Part shown: one piece after another, positions 1 to 5,478 of the stretch
Layout: every line of letters begins with the position of its first letter
Position numbering within the stretch: position 1 is the first letter of the stretch
Source of the DNA: Eubacteriales bacterium
Lineage (GTDB): Bacteria > Bacillota > Clostridia > Christensenellales > CAG-138
Direction of reading: 5' to 3'
Assembly (NCBI GenBank): GCA_028701165.1
Contig: JAQVRG010000109.1
Location: 1-5,835 of the forward strand
DNA length: 5,835 nucleotides
Notes under the pieces: model-generated
Told to the model about the DNA's origin: nothing
Database searches by the model: none
Seen by the model: the letters and a program-made list of their open reading frames with translations, nothing else
Position numbers and translations under genes: made by a program

Positions 1-276
1 GATATGGTACAGTTCGGCCCTTCGGATTTCAGCATGAGCAAGGGTTGGAATTCGGCCGAGCATAAAGCGGAGATTGCCGAGATCGAGGAGTTTGTGATCC
101 GCAAAGCGCTCGAGCACGGCATAGCGCCCCGCTGCGAGTGCGACGACATGCAGAAGGCCGAATACTACAAGAGCCTTGGCGTGCGGCATTTCTGCATCGG
201 CGACGAATACCGCATCCTCAACGCCTATTGGAAGGGCACCTGCGGCGAAGCGCGCAGGCTTGCCGACACGCTGTAG
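1..276 (+). CDS. HpcH/HpaI-type aldolase, C-terminal part (5' end outside window)
   Basis: The reading frame is open at the left edge and ends with TAG at 274-276, so only about 91 C-terminal residues are seen. The stretch DMVQFGPSDFSMSKGWN near the left edge matches the conserved (F/I)GPxDxSxSxG segment of the HpcH/HpaI aldolase family, in which the Gly-Pro-Ser-Asp loop lies beside the substrate pocket of a TIM barrel. The rest fits the final barrel elements, including FCIGDEYRIL. Family members are usually about 250-260 residues, so roughly two thirds of the gene, with the metal-binding Glu and Asp and the catalytic Arg, lies upstream. These cytoplasmic class II aldolases cleave 4-hydroxy-2-oxo acids to pyruvate plus an aldehyde; the real substrate is not readable here. 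The next gene starts 26 bases downstream on the same strand, so the two are probably one operon. The family call is firm, but a citrate-lyase-beta-like relative is possible. Confidence 0.85.
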   Translation, partial: DMVQFGPSDFSMSKGWNSAEHKAEIAEIEEFVIRKALEHGIAPRCECDDMQKAEYYKSLGVRHFCIGDEYRILNAYWKGTCGEARRLADTL

Positions 277-284
277 AGCCCCTG

Positions 285-291
285 AAAGGAG
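285..291 (+). promoter_or_regulatory. Ribosome binding site for the dehydrogenase
   Basis: AAAGGAG lies 11 bases before the ATG at 303. It supports 303 as the start rather than the in-frame ATG at 138, which would put 55 extra residues inside the aldolase gene. Confidence 0.7.
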
Positions 292-302
292 AGCACGGCT
301 TC

Positions 303-1274
303 ATGAAGCAGAAAATACTCATATCCCGCAACGTCCCCGCGGCGTGTCTTACGCCTTATGAGGATGAATTCGATTTCACCATGCCGCAGGAAACGGACGC
401 GTCCTTCCCGCTTGCGCACATCATCGATGTGATCGGCGATTACGATGGTTATTTCGCCGTCGATCTGCAAGCGCCGCCCGCCCTTTTTGACGCGGCCAAG
501 AAGCTCAAGGCCATCGCCAATTTCGGCGTCGGCTACGATAAGATCGACTGGAAGTACGCCACCAAGCTTGGCATACCTCTTCTGAACACCCCCACGCAGG
601 TCACCGAATCCACGGCGGAGCTTGCCACCGCGCTGATCATGGACACCATGCGCGGCGTATCGCGCTACGACAAGGAGGTGCGGCAAAACGTATGGATCAC
701 GCCGCTCTTCTCCGATCGCAACACGCAGCTTTTCGGAAGCACCCTTGGCATCGTGGGCTTTGGCCGCATCGGCAAGGCCGTGTGCAAAAAGGCGCAGGGA
801 CTTGGCATGACGGTGGTGTACTACGATAAATACCGTGCGAGCGCGGACGTAGAAAAGGCCTACAACGTCGAGTATATGGACTTTGACGCGCTGCTGGGCG
901 CTTGCGACTGCGTAAGTTTGCACGCGCCGTATTTCCCGGAAAATCATCACATCTTCAACGCCGAGACCTTCAAGAAAATGAAACCCTCCGCCTACTTTGT
1001 CAACGCCGCGCGCGGCAAGCTCGTGGACGAGCCGGCGCTGTACGAGGCGCTCAAAAACGGCGTGATCAAAGGCGCGGGACTGGACGTTTACGAGAACGAG
1101 CCCACCGTCTATGAAGGCCTTTTGACGCTTGATAACGTGGTGCTCACGCCGCATATCGCAAGTTTGACCATGCGCTCGCGCATGGGGATGTGCGACGAGG
1201 CGCTTCAAGGGCTTACGGCGATACTCAACGGCAAGGTGCCGCACAACGTCGTGAACCCGGAGGTCCTAAAATAA
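303..1274 (+). CDS. NAD-dependent D-isomer 2-hydroxyacid dehydrogenase
   Basis: This 323-residue protein has the usual length and full motif set of the D-2-hydroxyacid dehydrogenase family (glyoxylate/hydroxypyruvate reductase, D-lactate dehydrogenase, phosphoglycerate dehydrogenase types). It reduces a 2-oxo acid to the D-2-hydroxy acid, or the reverse, in the cytoplasm. Visible landmarks are NFGVGYDKID at 73-82, the Rossmann glycine motif GFGRIG at 152-157, and Asp175 at the end of the second strand, which favours NAD over NADP. The catalytic trio is present: Arg237 in NAARG, Glu266 in DVYENEP, and His284 in TPHIAS. The ATG at 303 is chosen because it follows an RBS and begins the typical N-terminal strand (KILISRN). 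The upstream neighbour is an aldolase that yields 2-oxo acids, so reduction of an aldolase product or related acid is a reasonable inference. Substrate specificity cannot be told from the sequence. No key residue is missing. Confidence 0.93.
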   Translation: MKQKILISRNVPAACLTPYEDEFDFTMPQETDASFPLAHIIDVIGDYDGYFAVDLQAPPALFDAAKKLKAIANFGVGYDKIDWKYATKLGIPLLNTPTQVTESTAELATALIMDTMRGVSRYDKEVRQNVWITPLFSDRNTQLFGSTLGIVGFGRIGKAVCKKAQGLGMTVVYYDKYRASADVEKAYNVEYMDFDALLGACDCVSLHAPYFPENHHIFNAETFKKMKPSAYFVNAARGKLVDEPALYEALKNGVIKGAGLDVYENEPTVYEGLLTLDNVVLTPHIASLTMRSRMGMCDEALQGLTAILNGKVPHNVVNPEVLK

Positions 1275-1342
1275 TCGCCGTCGGGTAAAAGCGTCGGCAA
1301 CTTCTTTGGGGTTTGTTAAGAGGCGCGCCCCTTACCTTTCAA

Positions 1343-1418
1343 CCGAATCTGACGACACACCCCAGGGCGCCTTCTCTTGCCGCTATGCGGCAATTCACCT
1401 TGTGTGCGTCAGATTCGG
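1343..1418. repeat. Long imperfect inverted repeat with an inner hairpin
   Basis: The left arm CCGAATCTGACGACACAC (1343-1360) pairs with GTGTGCGTCAGATTCGG (1402-1418), leaving a single bulged base. The enclosed 41 bases contain a second perfect hairpin, TTGCCGC-TAT-GCGGCAA, at 1377-1393. No T-run follows, so this is not an ordinary intrinsic terminator. It could be a folded leader or intergenic RNA, or part of a small mobile hairpin element. Confidence 0.7.
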
Positions 1419-1445
1419 AAGGCGTTGCCGCGCAAGGCTTTCTCA

Positions 1446-1489
1446 GCAATTTACAACGCCCGTGAACGAAGTGAACAGTTGTAAATTGC
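1446..1489. repeat. Perfect 12-bp inverted repeat with 20-base loop
   Basis: GCAATTTACAAC (1446-1457) is the exact reverse complement of GTTGTAAATTGC (1478-1489). The loop contains GTGAAC twice, at 1462-1467 (as CGTGAAC) and 1471-1476. The arms are much more AT-rich than the neighbouring genes. The feature could be an operator-like site, a folded RNA or an element of foreign origin; the sequence does not decide between these. Confidence 0.6.
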
Positions 1490-1493
1490 AACC

Positions 1494-1523
1494 ATCGACA
1501 AAGGTCGAACGACCTTTGTCGAT
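1494..1523. repeat. Perfect 14-bp inverted repeat, copy 1 of a dispersed hairpin
   Basis: ATCGACAAAGGTCG (1494-1507) and CGACCTTTGTCGAT (1510-1523) are exact reverse complements separated by AA. The first 16 bases, ATCGACAAAGGTCGAA, recur identically at 3825-3840, where a diverged right arm follows. A T5 run (1533-1537) lies 9 bases after the stem, which is too far for a normal terminator. The stem sits directly before the ribosome binding site of the AEC carrier gene. Confidence 0.7.
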
Positions 1524-1537
1524 ACGCTTGGATTTTT

Positions 1538-1543
1538 AAGAGG
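1538..1543 (+). promoter_or_regulatory. Ribosome binding site for the AEC carrier
   Basis: AAGAGG is placed 7 bases before the ATG at 1551. It overlaps the right copy of the TTAAGAGGC direct repeat. Confidence 0.55.
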
Positions 1544-1550
1544 CTGCCGC

Positions 1551-2459
1551 ATGACGTATGCGCTCATCATACTCAAGCAGATCATCGCGCTTTTCGTCTA
1601 TGCGGCGATCGGCTATTTCATGCACCGCGGAAAGCTTTTAAACCGCGAGGGCGTACGGAGCATGTCCAATCTCCTGCTCTATATCCTTCTGCCCTGCGTG
1701 ATCGTCAATTCCTTCTGCCGCGAGTCGACCCCCGAGGTCACGCGGGCGCTCGGCTACTCCTTCGTGCTGGGCGCACTGCTGCACGGCGTTGCCATCCTCA
1801 TCTCGGAGCTGCTTTTTCACAAAGCGCCGCTTGACAGCTTTTCGGCAAGCTTCTCCAACATCGGCTACATCGGCGTACCGCTGATTGTGGCGGCGCTTGG
1901 CGAGGACGCCGTCCTCTACGCCGTGGGCATGATCGCCATGCTCAACGTCCTGCAATGGACCTACGGGCAGCGCATGCTCACGCGGGACACGGGCGCGTTC
2001 CAATGGAAAAAGGCGTTTATTAACCCCTTGGTCATTTCGGTGACGATCGGGTTGTTTTTCTATTTCCTGCCCATAGAAATGCCGCCGTTGCTGCATAACT
2101 GCGTCAGCGCGGTCGCGGACTGCAATTCGCCCATCGCCATGGTCATCCTCGGTTACTATGTGCACGAAATTCCCTTTAAGCAGATGTTTACGCTGCCTGC
2201 GGCCTACGCGGTAAGCGCCGTAAGGCTGCTTTTGATCCCGCTTTGCAGCCTTCTGCTGCTTGCGTGGCTGCCCGTGTCTTCCGACATCAAGCTTGCGCTC
2301 ATGCTTTCCGCCGCGTCGCCCGTAGGCGTCAACGCCGCGATCTACGCGGAGCGTACGGGGCATGATTATGCGCGCGCGGTCATCATGGTGTGCCTGTCTA
2401 CGCTTCTATCCCTTTTGAGTATGACGTTTCTGATCTGGCTTTCCGCAAAGCTGTTTTGA
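1551..2459 (+). CDS. AEC-family (auxin efflux carrier / malate permease type) transporter
   Basis: This 302-residue, very hydrophobic protein matches the bacterial AEC family in length and layout: two five-helix halves joined by a central polar loop. The N-terminal half includes a helix at 3-24 followed by RGKLLNREG, LLLYILLPCVIVNSF at 41-55, and the family hallmark SNIGYIGVP at 102-110. The second half begins at INPLVISVTIGLFFYFLP (157-174) and includes NSPIAMVILGYYV (192-204). It ends with SAASPVGVNAAIYAERTGHD (253-272) and a last helix at about 277-297. The broken helices with Asn-Pro and Ser-Pro pairs are typical of this fold. Bacterial relatives move malate, lactate, pyruvate or similar carboxylates across the inner membrane. 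Following an aldolase and a 2-hydroxyacid dehydrogenase on the same strand, an organic-acid carrier is a fitting inference, but the 276-base structured gap means co-transcription is uncertain. The ATG at 1551 has an AAGAGG site 7 bases upstream. Confidence 0.9.
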   Translation: MTYALIILKQIIALFVYAAIGYFMHRGKLLNREGVRSMSNLLLYILLPCVIVNSFCRESTPEVTRALGYSFVLGALLHGVAILISELLFHKAPLDSFSASFSNIGYIGVPLIVAALGEDAVLYAVGMIAMLNVLQWTYGQRMLTRDTGAFQWKKAFINPLVISVTIGLFFYFLPIEMPPLLHNCVSAVADCNSPIAMVILGYYVHEIPFKQMFTLPAAYAVSAVRLLLIPLCSLLLLAWLPVSSDIKLALMLSAASPVGVNAAIYAERTGHDYARAVIMVCLSTLLSLLSMTFLIWLSAKLF

Positions 2460-2464
2460 TTTTC

Positions 2465-3730
2465 TTACGCGCGTACGGTGAGCTTATAAAGCTCCTCGGC
2501 GGCAAGGCGCGCCTTCGCCACCACGTCGCCCCCTTCTTTGGGGAAGCAATAGTAAAGCGTGCTGTTCGTACCGATGCAGATCATGTCCCCGATCTCATAC
2601 CAATAGTAATCGGAATAAAGGCTGTAGGAAGCGGCGGGGCTTTGGCGGTAATCGAGCGCGCCGTCGCAGCCGGTGAGATGAAAGCCCGCAAAGCTGTGCG
2701 TAAGCGTGCCGCTCCCGACTCTGTAAATCGACTTCATGTCAACCATCATGCAAATATCTACCGCCGTTTCCATGCGGTAGGTTCCCGCGATCAGCTCGTT
2801 TCGCACCATCTCCCGCTCCCAGCGGAACCAGTCGGGTATGTGCGTGAATTTCGCCTCGCCCGAAAGCGCTTCCAGCGCGCCGTATTCGCTAAGCCGATAC
2901 GCCTTGCCGCAGCTTTGGCAGCGGATCGTGTCACCGCGTCCCTGCATTTGCCCCTCCGTCAGGCAATGGGGGCATTTGTAAAGCACGCGGTTAAGATCGT
3001 CCGCGCGAAAGGGTTCGTCGATACAAATCTTGTTCTCCTGTTGATAGCGGAACGCATCGAAGGTGAAGCGCTCCTGTAAAAGCGCGTTCAGTTCCTCCGC
3101 CGAACGCTCGCGGAGCATGGCGGGGGAGAAAAGGTATTCCATATCGGCGCTTACATCCACCCGCCTAAGGCGGAGGTTGTTGTAGAGCGGATCGTGCAGA
3201 AACGCGCCGTAGGTCTTGATCATTACGACAGGCACATCCAAGAATTGCAAGCACCGCCCAAGGCTTTGGGGCAGGGGCGTGGCGGTGCCGTCAAAGCTGT
3301 AGCTCGCCTCCGGGTACATAAGTATAGAGCTTTTGAGCGTTTTTAGGGCGTAGCGCATATCGCGCACGAGCAGCGTATCCGTCAAAAACTTTTGCGTGGG
3401 GATACAGCCCAAGCGGCGCATCAGCCCTTCCTTCCCCACAAACCCGTCCGACGTGCAGACGATGTGATAGGGGCGGTCAGATAACAGCGTCGCGGCGATC
3501 TTGAGATCGAGAAAGCAGGAATGGTTCATCAGCACCAAACACGGTTCGTCCGGCGCGAGCCGCTCCATGCCAATCCTCCGGCAGGTAAAGCGCACGTCCT
3601 TCAACTCCGGCGCGCCGGCGATTTTCAACACCCAGCGGAAAAAGCGGCTCTGCGCGGCGGGGCGCTTATGGGCGGGGGATTGGATGCGGCAGACTTCGGC
3701 ATAGGGCTTGTCCGTTACCTTGATCTTCAT
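2465..3730 (-). CDS. PlsC-type lysophospholipid acyltransferase with C-terminal zinc ribbon
   Basis: This is a 421-residue protein. Residues about 45-190 form a glycerolphosphate/lysophospholipid acyltransferase domain: the catalytic NHxxxxD box is NHSCFLD at 69-75 (His70, Asp75), GCIPTQKF at 108-115 fits motif II, YPEASYSFDG at 139-148 fits the acceptor-binding motif III, and VPVVMIKTYGAF at 166-177 fits motif IV. Such enzymes transfer an acyl chain to a lysophospholipid or similar acceptor at the membrane. A zinc ribbon follows, with CPHC at 253-256 and CQSC at 271-274, then about 145 residues rich in Tyr, Trp and Gly that I do not recognise. Ordinary PlsC proteins are about 200-260 residues, so the C-terminal half is an addition. 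I chose the ATG at 3728-3730 over a longer frame because GGGAG lies 4 bases upstream; the longer frame would run into the terminator region. It is convergent with the AEC gene, 5 bases away. The acceptor is unknown. Confidence 0.85.
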   Translation of the reverse strand: MKIKVTDKPYAEVCRIQSPAHKRPAAQSRFFRWVLKIAGAPELKDVRFTCRRIGMERLAPDEPCLVLMNHSCFLDLKIAATLLSDRPYHIVCTSDGFVGKEGLMRRLGCIPTQKFLTDTLLVRDMRYALKTLKSSILMYPEASYSFDGTATPLPQSLGRCLQFLDVPVVMIKTYGAFLHDPLYNNLRLRRVDVSADMEYLFSPAMLRERSAEELNALLQERFTFDAFRYQQENKICIDEPFRADDLNRVLYKCPHCLTEGQMQGRGDTIRCQSCGKAYRLSEYGALEALSGEAKFTHIPDWFRWEREMVRNELIAGTYRMETAVDICMMVDMKSIYRVGSGTLTHSFAGFHLTGCDGALDYRQSPAASYSLYSDYYWYEIGDMICIGTNSTLYYCFPKEGGDVVAKARLAAEELYKLTVRA

Positions 3731-3765
3731 ATGGCTCCCATCTGTGTGAAAAATCACTTGCTGGT

Positions 3766-3774
3766 ATTGTAACA
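3766..3774 (-). promoter_or_regulatory. Putative extended -10 promoter for the acyltransferase gene
   Basis: On the minus strand TGTTACAAT reads as an extended -10 element (TGn followed by TACAAT, five of six matches to TATAAT). It would start RNA at about 3759, giving a leader of about 30 bases to the ATG at 3730. The -35 position about 17 bases upstream is only a T-rich run shared with the preceding terminator, so the TG extension would have to compensate. Confidence 0.45.
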
Positions 3775-3789
3775 TAGAATCCGACGCAT

Positions 3790-3818
3790 AAAAAGAGCGG
3801 ACGCATAAGCGTCCGCCC
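3790..3818 (-). terminator. Rho-independent terminator of the ABC transporter operon
   Basis: Read on the minus strand, GCGGACGC-TTAT-GCGTCCGC (3816 to 3797) forms a perfect 8-bp GC-rich stem with a 4-base loop. It can extend by a G-U and a G-C pair. TC and then five Ts (to 3790) follow directly. It lies about 40 bases after the stop codon of the last operon gene and just before the acyltransferase promoter, so it separates the two units. Confidence 0.85.
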
Positions 3819-3824
3819 AAACTT

Positions 3825-3852
3825 ATCGACAAAGGTCGAAGATCTTTATCGA
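3825..3852. repeat. Imperfect inverted repeat, copy 2 of the dispersed hairpin
   Basis: ATCGACAAAGGTCGAA at 3825-3840 is identical to 1494-1509. The following right arm GATCTTTATCGA (3841-3852) pairs with 3826-3837 at 10 Watson-Crick positions plus one G-T wobble and one mismatch. It differs from the copy 1 arm GACCTTTGTCGA at two positions. It sits 4 bases beyond the stop codon of the small anchored-protein gene and just ahead of the operon terminator. Confidence 0.65.
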
Positions 3853-3856
3853 ATCT

Positions 3857-4342
3857 TTACGCCTCCGGCAATACTTCGCCCTCCGCGTCGGGTATGCCAA
3901 ACTCGTCCGTAACGACGTCCTCCTCCACGGGTTCTTCCGGTATCGCCGAAACGAATTCCGACAGGTACGCGTCCTGCGGCAAGCCCGCAAGCAGCGCCGG
4001 CAGATTGACCACGATGCCGTCCATGCTGTAGGGAAGCGTCATGGTAACGCCCATGTTGACCTCTTCGCCGCCCTTTTCCTGCGTGATCGCAAGAAGCATT
4101 TCGAACTTTTGGCCGATACACTTGGCCATACCCCTGTCCTTGTTATAGAGCTTGGCGACCTGCTCACCGTCCACGGTGACCACGACCTTATAAGGCCCTT
4201 TATAGGTTTGGCCGTTATAATCGATGTTCTTGTTGTCGATGTATACGGTATGCCCGCGGCCGATGATGAACATGACGGCTGCAATAAGGAGAAGCGCGAG
4301 CACTGTCAACCCTCTAAAGAGCCATGCGCGTTTCGATTTCAT
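3857..4342 (-). CDS. Small membrane-anchored protein at the end of the ABC transporter operon, unknown function
   Basis: This 161-residue protein has a positively charged N-terminus (MKSKR), one hydrophobic helix at about 8-28 with no lipobox cysteine and no clear cleavage site, and about 130 residues that would face outside. The outer part begins with alternating hydrophobic strands (TVYIDNKNIDYNGQTYKGPY at 32-51, then YKVVVTVDGEQVAKLY at 51-66), suggesting a small beta-rich domain. The last 26 residues, from Glu136 to the end, hold 11 acidic residues and three prolines, probably a flexible tail. Its ATG overlaps the TGA of the upstream permease gene (ATGA), and a strong AAGGAGG precedes it, so translation is coupled to the permease. 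That location suggests an accessory subunit of the importer, but this is inference from position only. I do not recognise the family with certainty; it may belong to a domain of unknown function found beside such permeases. Confidence 0.75.
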   Translation of the reverse strand: MKSKRAWLFRGLTVLALLLIAAVMFIIGRGHTVYIDNKNIDYNGQTYKGPYKVVVTVDGEQVAKLYNKDRGMAKCIGQKFEMLLAITQEKGGEEVNMGVTMTLPYSMDGIVVNLPALLAGLPQDAYLSEFVSAIPEEPVEEDVVTDEFGIPDAEGEVLPEA

Positions 4343-5478
4343 TTTGTCTCCTCCTTTTGCTCAAGCGCAAGCTGCGCCCCCAGCATGCTCTTCATCTTGC
4401 GCTTTTTGGCCTCGTACATGGTAAGCGCCACCGTGATAACGCCGTAGGATACGAACACGCGGAAGTATTCGCCGATCATGGAGTCGCCCGTGATCTTGGC
4501 GCCCGCGGCGGGCGCTACGATGAACATCAGATGGAACAGCGTTACGCCTAAGAACACGTTGCCTATAGACGCCTTATCGACGGACGCGCCGCCCACAAGC
4601 AAGGCCGCGATACAGAACATGCCGATCTGCGAGTGCGAGCTGTAGGTGGAAAGGTTGCCCATATTCTGCAAATACAGGATCATGCCAAAGCCCGCAAGCA
4701 CCGTGGACATGACGATGGAAATGATGCGCGTGCGCTCCACGTTGATGCCCGCGTCGCGCGCGACCTGCATATCCTGGCCGACTGCGCGCATATCCTGCCC
4801 CAGCTTGGTCTTTCTAAACCAGATGATGAAGAAGCACAGCAGCGCGATCAGAATGAGCGTGAGCACGGGGATCTTCACGCCCTTGATGTTGACGGCGATC
4901 AGATTGTCGATACACTGGCGCATGTTCAAAAGGCTCACGGTGTTGCGGATGCCGTAGCCGCGCGGCAGCTTGATGGCGGAATGCTTGATGGGAATGATGG
5001 GCCCCATCATATAGAGCACGACAAGCTGATAAAGACCGTTAATGAAGTAGCTGATGATATAGCTCGTTACCATCTCGCGGCCTTTGGCCATGTTGAGGAT
5101 CTTGCCGCACAAAAGGCCCAAGAGCACCGAGATGGGAATGGAGATGATCATCGCAAGCACCACGCCGGGGATGCCCCATATCTGCCAGTCCGCGACGAGG
5201 ATCAAGCCGATCTCGCCGGCCATGGCGCCCAGCGTCATACCGAAGTTCAAGCCCATGCCCGCCATGATGGGGATCAAGAGGCAGAGGATGAGGAAGGTGT
5301 TTCGCCCCATGCGCGTCATGATCTCGTTGAGCAGGTAGCTCGGGGAAAAGCCGGATATGGGAATACAGATCGCGCAGATGATCACGAACATGATCGGCAC
5401 GCTGTTGTTGCGGAGAAAATCGCCGACCTTTTTCCCGAAATCCTTCTCGGCCGTATTGTTGTTCTTTATTTCACTCAT
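4339..5478 (-). CDS. ABC importer permease (BPD_transp_2 / sugar-nucleoside type)
   Basis: This 379-residue inner-membrane protein has about ten hydrophobic segments (roughly 28-42, 60-77, 80-97, 101-124, 136-160, 204-222, 251-270, 283-297, 306-324, 341-355). The cytoplasmic loop GQDMRAVGQDMQVARDAGI at 227-245 corresponds to the RAxGxNxxAAxxAGI loop of RbsC-, YufP- and LivH-like permeases, which contacts the ATPase. LLVGGASVDKASIGNVFLG at 293-311 is also typical of the family. GMTLGAMAGEIGLILV at 80-95 stands where relatives have the first conserved SxGxxDLS-like segment. It forms the channel half for uptake of a small solute; sugar, nucleoside or amino acid cannot be decided. It overlaps the upstream permease by ATGA at 5475-5478, with GGAG 8 bases before its ATG, and overlaps the downstream small gene by another ATGA. 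Two unlike permeases in a row suggest a heterodimeric channel. Confidence 0.9.
   Translation of the reverse strand: MSEIKNNNTAEKDFGKKVGDFLRNNSVPIMFVIICAICIPISGFSPSYLLNEIMTRMGRNTFLILCLLIPIMAGMGLNFGMTLGAMAGEIGLILVADWQIWGIPGVVLAMIISIPISVLLGLLCGKILNMAKGREMVTSYIISYFINGLYQLVVLYMMGPIIPIKHSAIKLPRGYGIRNTVSLLNMRQCIDNLIAVNIKGVKIPVLTLILIALLCFFIIWFRKTKLGQDMRAVGQDMQVARDAGINVERTRIISIVMSTVLAGFGMILYLQNMGNLSTYSSHSQIGMFCIAALLVGGASVDKASIGNVFLGVTLFHLMFIVAPAAGAKITGDSMIGEYFRVFVSYGVITVALTMYEAKKRKMKSMLGAQLALEQKEETK
4350..4356 (-). promoter_or_regulatory. Strong ribosome binding site for the small anchored protein
   Basis: AAGGAGG on the minus strand, 7 bases before the ATG and inside the 3' end of the permease gene. 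It lets the small protein be made at a high rate despite the stop/start overlap, and it fixes the start codon. Confidence 0.85.

Larger units (their letters stand above)
1316..1544. repeat. 9-bp direct repeats TTAAGAGGC flanking a hairpin-rich segment
   Basis: TTAAGAGGC occurs at 1316-1324 and again at 1536-1544. The match extends to 12 of 13 bases if one mismatch is allowed upstream (1313-1314 equal 1533-1534). The 211 bases between the copies hold all three inverted repeats of this gap. A pair like this could be a target-site duplication from insertion of a small non-autonomous element. I see no terminal inverted repeats and no transposase. The right copy also contains AAGAGG, the ribosome binding site of the next gene, so chance similarity of purine-rich DNA is possible. 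Confidence 0.35.

Noticed and set aside
138..302. N-terminal extension of the dehydrogenase to the ATG at 138
   Set aside because: It lies inside the aldolase gene in another frame, its translation does not resemble the family, and the ATG at 303 has its own RBS and the standard N-terminal strand.
225..1244. Long minus-strand open frame (339 codons) opposite the dehydrogenase
   Set aside because: The plus strand encodes a complete dehydrogenase with all catalytic residues. The opposite translation is Arg/His/Val-rich with no recognisable motifs, typical of a GC-rich shadow frame.
1275..1310. Possible terminator after the dehydrogenase (GCCG...CGGC near 1277-1298)
   Set aside because: Only about four paired bases around a large loop, and no T-run.
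1306..1539. Small plus-strand open frame (77 codons) in the dehydrogenase/AEC gap
   Set aside because: It runs through all the inverted repeats, has no good RBS and shows no protein-like character.
1638..2363. Minus-strand open frame opposite the AEC carrier
   Set aside because: Arg/Gln/His-rich low-quality translation, opposite a clear membrane carrier.
2480..2495. GAGCTT-ATA-AAGCTC hairpin as terminator for the AEC gene
   Set aside because: Short AT-containing 6-bp stem with no following T-run, inside the coding end of the acyltransferase gene.
3777..3788. GAATCCGACGCA resembles, with one mismatch, the reverse complement of 1405-1416 in the long inverted repeat
   Set aside because: Eleven of 12 bases with no extended similarity or stem; could easily be chance.
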